Position numbers and translations under genes: made by a program. Shown in pieces: positions 34,472 through 42,514 of a stretch of DNA of 50,888 nucleotides. A model generated the notes under the pieces. The model ran no database searches and was not told where the DNA came from. It saw only the letters and a program-made list of their open reading frames with translations. Origin of the DNA: Pseudomonas maioricensis (GTDB lineage: Bacteria > Pseudomonadota > Gammaproteobacteria > Pseudomonadales > Pseudomonadaceae); assembly GCF_022790535.1 (NCBI RefSeq), contig NZ_LOHG01000003.1:234229-285116 (forward strand), read 5' to 3'. The first letter of the stretch is position 1. Each line of letters starts with the position of its first letter.

Positions 34472-35770
34472 ATGACTGACACCACAGCGCCAATCCCCTC
34501 CTCAGTCGCCATCATTGGCGGCGGCCCTGCTGGTTTGATGGCGGCCGAAGTGTTGAGTCAGGCAGGCATCAAAGTCGACCTGTATGACGGCATGCCTTCA
34601 GTGGGACGCAAGTTCCTCTTGGCGGGCGTCGGTGGCATGAACATCACCCACTCCGAGCCCTACCCGGCCTTCCTTTCCCGCTACGCCGAGCGCTCAGGCG
34701 ATATCGCCCCGCTGTTGCGCGGGTTTGGCGCGGATGACCTGTGCGCATGGATTCACAACCTCGGTATTGAAACCTTCGTCGGCAGCTCGGGCCGGGTCTT
34801 CCCCACCGACATGAAAGCAGCGCCGCTACTGCGCGCCTGGCTCAAGCGCTTGCGTGATAGCGGTGTCACCATCCATACGCGGCATCGCTGGCTCGGCTGG
34901 GACGCTGCGGGTCAGTTGCGTATCGCACATCCGGAAGGTGAAACCTCACTGAACCCCGACGCCGTATTGCTCGCCCTGGGCGGTGCAAGCTGGTCGCGAT
35001 TGGGCTCGGACGGCGCCTGGTGGCCGCAGCTGGCCGAGCGTGGCGTTGACCTCAAGTCGCTGCAAGCTGCCAACTGCGGTTTTGAAGTCACTGGCTGGAG
35101 TGAGCTGCTGCGCAGCAAGTTCGCGGGCGCGCCGCTGAAGAATATCGGCATCGGCATGCGCGGCCAGACGCCTCGTCTGGGTGAATGCGTGATCACCGAC
35201 AACGGTGTGGAAGGCAGCCTGATTTATGCGCTGTCGGCGCAGATTCGCGAAGAGATCAATCAGCACGGTGCCTCAACCATCCTGATTGATCTGCTCCCCG
35301 GCAAAACACCTTCTGCCCTACAAAAAGCGCTCGAAAAACCTCGCGGCTCACGCTCCATGTCCAAGCACTTACACAGCCAGTTGGGTATCGATGGGGTGAA
35401 AGCCGCCTTGTTGCGAGAGCTGGCCCCGCGTGAAGCTTTTGACGACCCCGCCCAACTGAGCATGGCCTTGAAAGCCCTGCCCCTGCAGCTCATCAAAGCT
35501 CGCCCGCTGGACGAGGCCATCAGTACCGCAGGCGGTGTAACCTTCGAAGCCATGGACCAGCGCCTGATGCTCAAGCAATTACCGGGCGTATTCTGCGCTG
35601 GCGAAATGCTCGACTGGGAAGCGCCCACCGGCGGCTACCTGCTCACGGCATGCTTCGCCAGCGGCAGGGCTGCGGGGTTGGGGGTTCTGGAGTGGTTGAA
35701 GGAGACTCAACACAATTCCCCTGTGGGAGCTGGGCTTGCCCGCGATAGGGCTGGACTCGATCTAAAGTGA
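34472..35770 (+). CDS. BaiN/RdsA-like NAD(P)/FAD-dependent flavoprotein (TIGR03862 type)
   Basis: A 432-residue FAD enzyme. The N-terminal Rossmann motif VAIIGGGPAGLMAAEVLSQAG is near residues 11-31, VGRKFLLAGVGGMNITHSE follows, and a C-terminal FAD site is at GVFCAGEMLDWEAPTGGYLL. The family (TIGR03862, BaiN-like) is widespread but poorly characterised; oxidoreductase activity is likely. The start may be the ATG at 34472 or one four codons upstream. The last 17 residues (SPVGAGLARDRAGLDLK) are encoded by a REPIN at 35719-35812, so the native C-terminus has probably been replaced or extended. Confidence 0.88.
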   Translation: MTDTTAPIPSSVAIIGGGPAGLMAAEVLSQAGIKVDLYDGMPSVGRKFLLAGVGGMNITHSEPYPAFLSRYAERSGDIAPLLRGFGADDLCAWIHNLGIETFVGSSGRVFPTDMKAAPLLRAWLKRLRDSGVTIHTRHRWLGWDAAGQLRIAHPEGETSLNPDAVLLALGGASWSRLGSDGAWWPQLAERGVDLKSLQAANCGFEVTGWSELLRSKFAGAPLKNIGIGMRGQTPRLGECVITDNGVEGSLIYALSAQIREEINQHGASTILIDLLPGKTPSALQKALEKPRGSRSMSKHLHSQLGIDGVKAALLRELAPREAFDDPAQLSMALKALPLQLIKARPLDEAISTAGGVTFEAMDQRLMLKQLPGVFCAGEMLDWEAPTGGYLLTACFASGRAAGLGVLEWLKETQHNSPVGAGLARDRAGLDLK

Positions 35771-35812
35771 ACCGCGTGCAGCCCTATCGCGGGCAAGCCC
35801 AGCTCTCACAGG
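35719..35812. repeat. REPIN, class III variant, reading into a gene end
   Basis: Inverted arms CTGTGGGAGCTGGGCTTGCC. The left arm and part of the loop encode the last 17 residues and the stop codon of the flavoprotein gene. Confidence 0.92.
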
Positions 35813-35872
35813 TTCCCGGCCAGATGCACGACCGCACGGCGACGGACACAACACAATGATTCAGGACACCCA

Positions 35873-36178
35873 ATGAACCTAGAAGAACTCACTCAGCGCC
35901 TGCACCGCATCCGCGATCAAAATGACTGGAAGCAGTTTCACAGCCCGAAAAACCTGACCATGGCTGCCAGTGTTGAAATGTCGGAGCTGGTAGAAATCTT
36001 CCAGTGGCTGACCGAAGACCAGTCCCGCCAGCTTCCACCTGAGAAACTCGCACATGCGGGACAGGAAGTCGGCGATATCATTCTTTATCTGCTGCTGTTG
36101 TGCAGCGAACTGGGGATCGACATGGACACGGTGGTCCGCAGCAAACTGGCCGACAGTGAACGCAGGTTCGCCAAATGA
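35873..36178 (+). CDS. MazG-like nucleotide pyrophosphohydrolase
   Basis: A 101-residue all-alpha NTP pyrophosphatase of the MazG-like/RS21-C6 group, which hydrolyses non-canonical or surplus (d)NTPs to monophosphate and pyrophosphate. The metal-binding pattern is ExxE (Glu35, Glu38) in ASVEMSELVEIFQW followed by ExxD (Glu65, Asp68) in AGQEVGDIILYLL; Trp19-Lys20 in NDWKQFHSPKNL is also typical. It overlaps cmoM by 4 bp (ATGA), so the two are translated together. This pairing with a tRNA-modification gene has no obvious functional link. Confidence 0.9.
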   Translation: MNLEELTQRLHRIRDQNDWKQFHSPKNLTMAASVEMSELVEIFQWLTEDQSRQLPPEKLAHAGQEVGDIILYLLLLCSELGIDMDTVVRSKLADSERRFAK

Positions 36179-36924
36179 GTGATCGCCACTTCGATCAACT
36201 GGCGACGCGCTTCGCCGAAAAAATCTACGGCGGTGCCAAGGGCGCCATCCGTCTTGCGGTACTTCAGGCCGATCTGACCGAAGCTTTGCCCACCCGTCCA
36301 CTGCGGGTGCTGGACATCGGTGCAGGGCTGGGACACATGTCGTTATGGCTGGCAGAGCGCGGTCATGACGTGACCCTTGCAGAACCGGCGGCGCCGATGC
36401 TTGAAGGGGCCCGCCAACGATTTGCCGACGCAGGCCAGACCGCCACGTTTATTCAGGCGCCCTGGCAGGAACTGTCGGCCCAATTGCATGAACCTTACGA
36501 CCTGGTGCTGTGCCACGCCGTACTGGAATGGCTGGCCGAACCCCACACGATCCTGCCGGTACTGCACAAACTGACCAAAGCCGAGGGGTGGCTGTCCCTG
36601 GCGTTTTACAACCGCGACGCGCTGATCTACCGCAACCTGCTCAAGGGTCACTTCAAAAAAATGCGCAAGAACGACATGGCTGGCGAGAAGCAAAGTCTGA
36701 CGCCACAGCAGCCGCTCGATCCGCGTGAACTGGCGGCGCAACTTGAAGGCATGTGGCGTGTCGAAACCCAGAGCGGTGTCAGAGTGTTTCATGACTACAT
36801 GCCGGTGGAGTTTCAGGCACGGGCTGAATTGGTGGACCTGCTGGAAATGGAACTGGCTCACCGTCGACATCCCGCCTATGCAGGACTTGGTCGTTACCTG
36901 CACTGGATTTGTCGCCCACTTTGA
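36175..36924 (+). CDS. cmoM: tRNA 5-carboxymethoxyuridine methyltransferase CmoM
   Basis: CmoM (formerly SmtA) adds a methyl group to cmo5U at position 34 of some tRNAs, forming the methyl ester that aids wobble decoding. The 249-residue product matches the family along its length: a start MSDRHFDQLATRFAEKIYGGAKG, SAM motif VLDIGAGLGHMS at about 45-56, LCHAVLEWLAEP in the middle, SLAFYNRDAL, and the C-terminal SGVRVFHDYMP followed by LGRYLHWICRP. It follows the MazG-like gene with a 4-bp overlap. Confidence 0.93.
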   Translation: MSDRHFDQLATRFAEKIYGGAKGAIRLAVLQADLTEALPTRPLRVLDIGAGLGHMSLWLAERGHDVTLAEPAAPMLEGARQRFADAGQTATFIQAPWQELSAQLHEPYDLVLCHAVLEWLAEPHTILPVLHKLTKAEGWLSLAFYNRDALIYRNLLKGHFKKMRKNDMAGEKQSLTPQQPLDPRELAAQLEGMWRVETQSGVRVFHDYMPVEFQARAELVDLLEMELAHRRHPAYAGLGRYLHWICRPL

Positions 36925-37012
36925 GCACCCGCACCAGCCAGACTGATCACAGGCAGTCTGGCGCTGTTGATCGTTGTTTCCTGTCTTCAAAGGCCACTTA
37001 GCGGAGGCCATG

Positions 37013-37639
37013 ATGAAACACCGCCTCGTTCTGATTACGTTCTGCCTCGGTCTGGCTGCCTGCCAGAGCGATAATCCGTATCGTGCCGACTCAACGCCCC
37101 TGCCGCCGGCCCCCGCACACGCGGCCAATGCTGTGGACATGAGCGCGTATCCTGCGCCACCGCGGGATTACGGGCGCTATCGCAGTTGGACCTGGCGCAA
37201 CAATCAACTGCCACCCGGCTCGGCCTGGGCTGATTCAGCGCAAATCGCCGAAGCCGTCAGCAATGGCCTGGACCAACGCGGTTTGCGCCCGGCCCAAAGC
37301 ACACAGCCAGCGGACCTCCAGGTTAGCGCGCAGACCCGCATGGAAATCCGTACCCGCCAGGTCCGTGATGACTACTACGATCCTTACTACGGCGGCAGCG
37401 GCATCGGTTATGGCCATGGTCCGTATGGCAACCGCTACGGCGGTTATGCCAGCGTCCCCATCGTGCGGACTTATCAGGAACAGGTGGTGGTCGTCAGCAT
37501 CAGCCTGTTTGACGCCCGCAACGGCCAGCCGGTGTGGAGCGCAAGCGCCGAGACACGTAACGGCAGCGATCAATCAGATCGGTCCAGCGCCCTGCGTCAG
37601 GCTGTGCAAAAAGCATTGAGCGCGTATCCTCCCTCCTGA
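37013..37639 (+). CDS. DUF4136 lipoprotein, first of a tandem pair
   Basis: A 208-residue lipoprotein. The signal peptide ends at lipobox LAAC with Cys17 and Gln at +2, which suggests outer-membrane sorting. The mature part has a proline-rich linker, then a DUF4136 domain with the common motif [28 protein letters not shown], and a Gly/Tyr-rich stretch ([19 protein letters not shown]). The ATG at 37013 is 5 bp after GGAGG; another ATG just before it is too close to that site. The function of the family is unknown. It sits 18 bp upstream of a paralogue. Confidence 0.87.
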   Translation: MKHRLVLITFCLGLAACQSDNPYRADSTPLPPAPAHAANAVDMSAYPAPPRDYGRYRSWTWRNNQLPPGSAWADSAQIAEAVSNGLDQRGLRPAQSTQPADLQVSAQTRMEIRTRQVRDDYYDPYYGGSGIGYGHGPYGNRYGGYASVPIVRTYQEQVVVVSISLFDARNGQPVWSASAETRNGSDQSDRSSALRQAVQKALSAYPPS

Positions 37640-37657
37640 CATCTTCGGAGAACTGCC

Positions 37658-38215
37658 ATGTTTCGCCGTCTCGCTCTACTGTCCCTGTTAGTGCTGCTCA
37701 GTGCCTGCCAAACCAACCAGATCAATCGTGATTTCGACGCCAGTCGTGACTTCGGCGGGTACCGAAGCTGGAGCTGGAAAGAGCCCGGCGTGCAGTATCA
37801 ACCGGATGATCCGCGGATCAAGAGCGACCTCACCGATCAGCGTATTCGCCAGTCGGTTGGCGAACAACTCGACCAGCGCGGTTTGCGCATGGCCGCGTCG
37901 GGCGCACATTCAGACCTGAAAGTACAAGCCTGGCTAATCATGGAAAATCGTCAGCAACTGGTCAGTACCAATTACGGTGGCGGCTGGGGGCCTTGGGGCG
38001 GCTACGGCTACTGGAACGCGCCAATGACCGAAACTCGTAGCGTCGACTACAAAGTGACGACCCTGCAGATCGACCTGTTCGACGGCAAGGACGGCAAACT
38101 TGTCTGGCGCGGCAGCACTGAGCGCATCCTCAACCAGGACAATGCCCCCAATGCGCGCGAGACGGCAATCCGTCAGACGGTCGCAAAAATCCTCGAGCAG
38201 TATCCACCACGTTGA
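37658..38215 (+). CDS. DUF4136 lipoprotein, second of a tandem pair
   Basis: A 185-residue paralogue of the preceding gene. Its lipobox LSAC has Cys17 and Gln at +2. It has the same DUF4136 layout with GGYRSWSWKEP, IRQSVGEQLDQRGL, a glycine/tryptophan-rich strand (YGGGWGPWGGYGYW), and VTTLQIDLFDGKDGKLVWRG near the end. The two genes probably arose by local duplication and are transcribed together; a strong terminator follows. No function is known beyond a probable envelope location. Confidence 0.87.
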   Translation: MFRRLALLSLLVLLSACQTNQINRDFDASRDFGGYRSWSWKEPGVQYQPDDPRIKSDLTDQRIRQSVGEQLDQRGLRMAASGAHSDLKVQAWLIMENRQQLVSTNYGGGWGPWGGYGYWNAPMTETRSVDYKVTTLQIDLFDGKDGKLVWRGSTERILNQDNAPNARETAIRQTVAKILEQYPPR

Positions 38216-38221
38216 GCCCGC

Positions 38222-38269
38222 GTTTTAGTTGTAGAGGGCTTGGCGCATCCGGCCCTTTTTAACTAAAAC
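38222..38269 (+). terminator. Rho-independent terminator after the DUF4136 pair
   Basis: AGGGC (38235-38239) pairs with GCCCT (38252-38256), followed by TTTTT. The outer sequences GTTTTAGTT (38222-38230) and AACTAAAAC (38261-38269) are also complementary, which extends the stem and could make it work in both directions. Confidence 0.8.
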
Positions 38270-38392
38270 TCATCAGGAGTAAGTACCCGCTACTTCAACG
38301 CGTTAAATCACATCCCCCCGCAAAACTGATAAAGCGTCAAAAAAAACATACTTGCCGACACGACGTTATATCGCGGCAACCGTGTACCTGCC

Positions 38393-38475
38393 GGACCGAA
38401 TTCATCCGGAAGCGCGGTACTAATGGCGATAAAACGAGGGGAATTCACTGGCCTATTACCGGATGAATTCAGTCC
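38393..38475. repeat. Inverted repeat with 17-bp arms and 49-bp spacer
   Basis: GGACCGAATTCATCCGG (38393-38409) and CCGGATGAATTCAGTCC (38459-38475) are complementary at 16 of 17 positions. The arms differ from all the REP classes in this window. It may be a pair of regulator sites that allow looping, a structured transcript, or a mobile-element end. Function unknown. Confidence 0.75.
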
Positions 38476-38759
38476 CACAAGGCCCTTTTGATTCAGATGG
38501 TTATGGCGTTCTTTGAGAAAAGCCAACGTATTGGCGCTTACCGTCGACGTCAGGAAAACCCCACACTTCCTGACCTCGACCAAAAAGAAAATATCCACTA
38601 GTCGTAAACACGATTAACACTATGTACATAACGCCAAAGTCTGACTACGGTAGTAACAGGTCTCGGGGAATACGTGACCTATACGGAAAACAGTCGTATT
38701 GATAAAGCGTGAGTATTGAGTCTGACAACGCTTTGTTTTTCGCAGACAGGGAGTAGCGC

Positions 38760-39530
38760 GTGAACAAAAATTCTCCATTCAAAGTACTTGTCGTCGACCA
38801 TCAACCTTCGGTGGTGAACGAGCTGAGCGAGTTTTTACAAAACAGTGGTTACGAGTGTTCCGGCAGCCACTCAAGCAAAGAAGCGCTGGAACAGTTTCGC
38901 AACGACCCTGCCGTAGGCATCGTTTTGTGCGATCTGCACATGCCTAAATCCGACGGTGTGGAACTGGTCGATGCGCTGAAACTGGTCGCCGGTAAAAAGC
39001 GCGTTTTCGAGACTATTGTGCTGACGTCCAATGACGACAAGCAGGAAGTAATCAAAGCCTTGCGAGCGGGCGTGGCAGACTACTTTCAGAAACCCGTGAA
39101 CCTGAACGAACTGCTGGAAGGCGTGCAACGGCAAGAGGCAGTGCTTCATGAGCGGCAGAAAAGCTTCCGCCAACTGAGCGAACTCAATGAAAAGCTGCGT
39201 TTTCTGGCCGCCTCCATCGATGATCTGTACGAAGACCTGGACCGGGTTCGTCCGACTCATACCGCTCCCAGCGTGGAGGAAGGTGCCGAGGAAGAGTTGG
39301 ATCTGTCAGTGCTTTTTGCCCCACTCTCCCCTCGTCAGCAGGACGTAGCCCGACTCGTCGCCAAAGGTCATACCAATTATCAGATCGGCTGCAAGCTGGG
39401 TATTACCGAAAACACCGTCAAGCTCTACGTCTCGCAAGTGCTGCGCCTGACCCATATGCACAACCGCACCCAACTGGCGCTGGCGATGTCACCAAGCGGA
39501 GCAAATCGCGTGCGGGATGCGGCTCACTAG
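38760..39530 (+). CDS. Orphan response regulator (receiver plus LuxR-type HTH)
   Basis: A 256-residue two-domain regulator. The receiver domain has Asp58 as phosphoacceptor (IVLCDLHMP), Thr89 (VLTSND) and Lys111 (FQKPVN). The usual acidic pair is Asp13-His14 rather than Asp-Asp/Glu. A charged, probably coiled-coil linker spans about 120-165. The NarL/LuxR-type HTH follows at 185-245 (LSPRQQDVARLVAKGHTNYQIG, ENTVKLYVSQVLRL). The start is GTG at 38760 with a GGGAG ribosome site. No histidine kinase is adjacent. It converges on pbpC with 7 bp between the stops. Confidence 0.9.
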   Translation: MNKNSPFKVLVVDHQPSVVNELSEFLQNSGYECSGSHSSKEALEQFRNDPAVGIVLCDLHMPKSDGVELVDALKLVAGKKRVFETIVLTSNDDKQEVIKALRAGVADYFQKPVNLNELLEGVQRQEAVLHERQKSFRQLSELNEKLRFLAASIDDLYEDLDRVRPTHTAPSVEEGAEEELDLSVLFAPLSPRQQDVARLVAKGHTNYQIGCKLGITENTVKLYVSQVLRLTHMHNRTQLALAMSPSGANRVRDAAH

Positions 39531-39537
39531 ACTCAGC

Positions 39538-42027
39538 TCAATCGACGGCATCAAATACCACTCTTGCCGTCTGGCCACTTTCATCCAGCACGCTCAACTC
39601 ATAACGGCCGAGCCGTGTCAGGGTTGGGCTGAAGCTGTCCTGATTTGCGGTGTCAGCCATCGGCATACCGTCGATGAACCACCAGCGACGACCGCTGCCA
39701 CCCAAAGCTGACAGGTTGAGCCGCAAAGCTTGTCGGCTGCCCGCTGGCAAGCGCAGATGATCACCATCACGCACGCCGACAATTGTTAGCGGCGGCGCAA
39801 GATTCAACCCTTGCGGCGGGCACGCCGGGTCAACCTTTGGCAAACGCGCTTCACGGCGCTCCGCAAGGGCCAGCCACGGTTCCAGTGCGGCAGGCCACAG
39901 AATCAGGTCTCGCGCCTGCGCTCCTGGGCACCCGGCAGCAACCCGCAAACCCTGCCCGTTGACCCAGATTTTTTCCTGCTGGCCCAACCCGAGAGGCTGG
40001 TCGACCGCCTGCAAGGTCGGTGGCGTGGTGCCGTCGAGTGTCCACGCAAACCGTTGTCTGCGGCAGTTGGGGTCACTCTTGCTCATGGGCTGGCCGAGCG
40101 GCCAGCAAATCGCCGCCACTCCCACGCTTGAAGGCACCGGCTGAATCGGGGCGGCGATCCCTCGCTGACTGTCGCGATTCGCCAGTACATCGTGAACCTG
40201 CAACATTAAGGGTGCGGCGGATGCGAGGCCAAATTGCCCCGGCACCGGCGTGCCGTCAGGACGGCCGATCCACACGCCGACCACAAAGCGTGGGCCCACA
40301 CCCACGGCCCACGCGTCACGAAAACCGTAACTCGTCCCGGTTTTCCAGGCCAGTTGCGGACGCTGTACAAGTTCAGCATGCGGGTCCAGATCCGGACGTG
40401 CCTGACCACTGAGGATCTTGCGGATAATCCACGCTGCGCCGGGCGACATCATGGGACGATCACGCAATGGAGCGTCGGGTTGCAGACGAATATCAGCGCT
40501 GCGGCCACCGCGGGCGAAAGCGCTGTAACCGCCGACCAGATCTTCCAGACGGCTGCCAACGCCGCCGAGGATCATCGCCAGATTCGGCTCGGCCAGTGGC
40601 GGCAAGGTCAACGGCACACCCCCGTTGCGCAACTCTGCCGCAAAACGCTTCGGCCCATAGGCTTCCAGCAGCTGTACTGCAGGCAGGTTCAGCGACATCG
40701 ACAGCGCCGAACTGGCCGCAACCGCGCCACTGAAACCGGTGGCAAAGTTACCGGGGCGATAGTTGCCATAGTGGCGTGGCACGTCCTGCATCAGGGATTC
40801 GGAATGAATCAGCCCGGCATCCATCGAAAGCCCGTACAGAAAAGGCTTGAGGGTAGAACCCGGCGAACGCAGCGCGCTGATCATATCCACATGACCAAAA
40901 CGCCTGGTGTCATTGATATCCACCGAGCCAACGTAGGCGCGTACAGCCATGTTCTGCGCCTCGACCACGAGAATCGCGGCCGAGGTACGCTCCGGTAATC
41001 GGGCACGCCAACCCAACAGCAAATCTTCAAGGCGGCGCTGCAGACCGGCATCCAGCGTGGTGCGAATCAAAGGCGGGCTGTCAGGACGATTCAGGCGCCG
41101 CGCCAGCAACGGGGCCAGGCTTGGCTCCTGACGCGGGGCCAGCAGCAGCGGTTCCTCCAGCGCCTCAGCCACCGCAGTCTCCGGCCAGACCTGAAATTGC
41201 GCGAGACGCTTGAGCACCTTGTCTCGCGCCTCCTGCGCCCGTTGCGGATGACGATCCGGCCGCAAGCGACTCGGCGCCTGCGGCAGCACGGCGAGCATCG
41301 CCGCTTCGGAGCGGGTCAGTTGCCGGGGCGATTTACCCAGATACGCCCAACTGGCCGCAGCGACACCCTGCAAGGTACCGCCAAACGGCGCGCGATTGAG
41401 ATAGAGGGTGAGAATTTCGTCCTTGGACAGGTGCCATTCCAACTGCATCGTGCGCCACAGCTGCCGCACTTTACCGGGCAAGGTTCGCGCATGCGGGTCG
41501 AGCAGCCGCGCCACCTGCATCGACAGCGTGCTGCCCCCGGACACCACCCGAGCACCCGTGAGGTTCTGCCATGTGGCTCTGACCAAAGACAGCGGATTGA
41601 CTCCGGGGTGGCTGTAGAACCAGCGATCCTCATAGGTCAGCAACGCTTCGGTGTAATACGGCGATACCTGATTGATCGACACTGGATAACGCCAGACGCC
41701 TTCGGCATCAGCAAAGCGCCACAACGGCGTACCGTCTTCGGCCAGCACGACGCGAGCCAGATCGTCCTTGGGTAATGGCAGCGGCCAGATACGGTCGGCG
41801 AGCCAGAGCAGCGCGATGAGCAACGCCAGCCCGGCGACGAACCCACACAGGCACTGTGTGACTAACCTGTAGGAGCGGTGCTTGCCCGCGACAAGGCTGG
41901 ACGCGACTGACCTGGTATCTGCAGCGTCCTTATCGCGGGCAAGCACCGCTCCCACAGGTTCCGTGGATCCCAAAGATTGCGCAGGTCTCCGGCGCTTGAA
42001 GAATCGTGACAATATTCCCGGTTTCAA
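39538..42027 (-). CDS. pbpC: Penicillin-binding protein 1C (PbpC)
   Basis: A bifunctional-type peptidoglycan synthase anchored in the inner membrane. The 829-residue product has one transmembrane helix at about 60-80; a GT51 transglycosylase domain with Glu133 (TYEDRWFYSHPG) and GGSTLSMQ; a transpeptidase domain with Ser391-x-x-Lys394 (SPGSTLKP), SLN at 445-447 and KTGTS at 562-566; and a C-terminal BiPBP_C domain. The start seems to be TTG at 42027. Residues 24-54 are encoded by a 93-bp REPIN inserted in frame before the membrane helix; GTG codons inside it are alternative starts. PbpC genes often pair with alpha-2-macroglobulin genes, as here. Confidence 0.93.
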   Translation of the reverse strand: MKPGILSRFFKRRRPAQSLGSTEPVGAVLARDKDAADTRSVASSLVAGKHRSYRLVTQCLCGFVAGLALLIALLWLADRIWPLPLPKDDLARVVLAEDGTPLWRFADAEGVWRYPVSINQVSPYYTEALLTYEDRWFYSHPGVNPLSLVRATWQNLTGARVVSGGSTLSMQVARLLDPHARTLPGKVRQLWRTMQLEWHLSKDEILTLYLNRAPFGGTLQGVAAASWAYLGKSPRQLTRSEAAMLAVLPQAPSRLRPDRHPQRAQEARDKVLKRLAQFQVWPETAVAEALEEPLLLAPRQEPSLAPLLARRLNRPDSPPLIRTTLDAGLQRRLEDLLLGWRARLPERTSAAILVVEAQNMAVRAYVGSVDINDTRRFGHVDMISALRSPGSTLKPFLYGLSMDAGLIHSESLMQDVPRHYGNYRPGNFATGFSGAVAASSALSMSLNLPAVQLLEAYGPKRFAAELRNGGVPLTLPPLAEPNLAMILGGVGSRLEDLVGGYSAFARGGRSADIRLQPDAPLRDRPMMSPGAAWIIRKILSGQARPDLDPHAELVQRPQLAWKTGTSYGFRDAWAVGVGPRFVVGVWIGRPDGTPVPGQFGLASAAPLMLQVHDVLANRDSQRGIAAPIQPVPSSVGVAAICWPLGQPMSKSDPNCRRQRFAWTLDGTTPPTLQAVDQPLGLGQQEKIWVNGQGLRVAAGCPGAQARDLILWPAALEPWLALAERREARLPKVDPACPPQGLNLAPPLTIVGVRDGDHLRLPAGSRQALRLNLSALGGSGRRWWFIDGMPMADTANQDSFSPTLTRLGRYELSVLDESGQTARVVFDAVD
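41866..41958. repeat. REPIN, class III, in frame within pbpC
   Basis: 93 bp (31 codons) with inverted arms CCTGTAGGAGCGGTGCTTGC and its TGGGAG variant. It is open in the pbpC frame and encodes residues 24-54 of the predicted protein. Confidence 0.92.
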
Positions 42028-42122
42028 GGCAAAACGCCTTTACACTTCGGGGAACTCGCTGCACCAATCAATAGCCAAAGCGAACAGTCGCCTTTAATCA
42101 TGGCCCTCATCAGGACACACAT

Positions 42123-42416
42123 ATGCAGGTAGAAAGCTTTTTCGAATGGCTGGGCCAGGCGCTCGGCGCGGTAATTCGCTTTATCGTCGATGGACTGGAG
42201 TGGTTCTTCAATATCTTCGCCAACGCGGGTGGGAATTTTGTCGACGGTCTGTCCCGCACGCTGGGCATGGACACCTCGTTGATCAGCATTCTGGCGCTGA
42301 TCGTCGGCTTGATGTTCCTGTACTCGGCAGTTCGCGCCTTCATGCGCGCCTCGATCATCATGGGCATCATCTGGCTGGTGCTGGGCTTATGGTTGCTGAG
42401 CTGGATTATTCATTGA
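42123..42416 (+). CDS. Small inner-membrane protein between pbpC and the alpha-2-macroglobulin gene
   Basis: A 97-residue protein of unknown function, encoded opposite to its neighbours. An amphipathic N-terminal region (VESFFEWLGQALGAVIRFIVDG) is followed by two hydrophobic helices at about 52-70 and 76-96, and a short tail. The frame is open and hydrophobic with pseudomonad codon use, and the antisense frame shows no family, so I take it as real. Its place inside the pbpC/macroglobulin module hints at a link with envelope protection, but nothing in the sequence proves it. A REPIN follows it. Confidence 0.75.
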   Translation: MQVESFFEWLGQALGAVIRFIVDGLEWFFNIFANAGGNFVDGLSRTLGMDTSLISILALIVGLMFLYSAVRAFMRASIIMGIIWLVLGLWLLSWIIH

Positions 42417-42426
42417 TGCGCCGCCC

Positions 42427-42503
42427 CCTGTAGGAGCTGCCGAAGGCTGCGATAGCGGTGTGTCAGATAAGTCGCTTTCGCAGCCTTCGGCAGCTCCTAC
42501 AGG
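42427..42503. repeat. REPIN, class II
   Basis: Inverted arms CTGTAGGAGCTGCCGAAGG between the convergent small membrane-protein gene and the alpha-2-macroglobulin gene. Confidence 0.92.
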
Positions 42504-42514
42504 GATTTGCGTCG

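Larger units (their letters stand above)
38216..38759. other. AT-rich region before the response regulator, with a long inverted repeat
   Basis: About 540 bp, more AT-rich than its surroundings. It contains the terminator of the lipoprotein pair, an inverted repeat with 17-bp arms (38393-38475), and the leader of the response regulator. A 96-codon minus-strand frame (38308-38598) has no family signature or good ribosome site, so I do not call it as a gene. Confidence 0.6.

Noticed and set aside
38308..38598. A 96-codon minus-strand frame in the AT-rich gap
   Set aside because: It has no domain, no good ribosome site, and overlaps the 17-bp inverted repeat. It could be real but cannot be supported.
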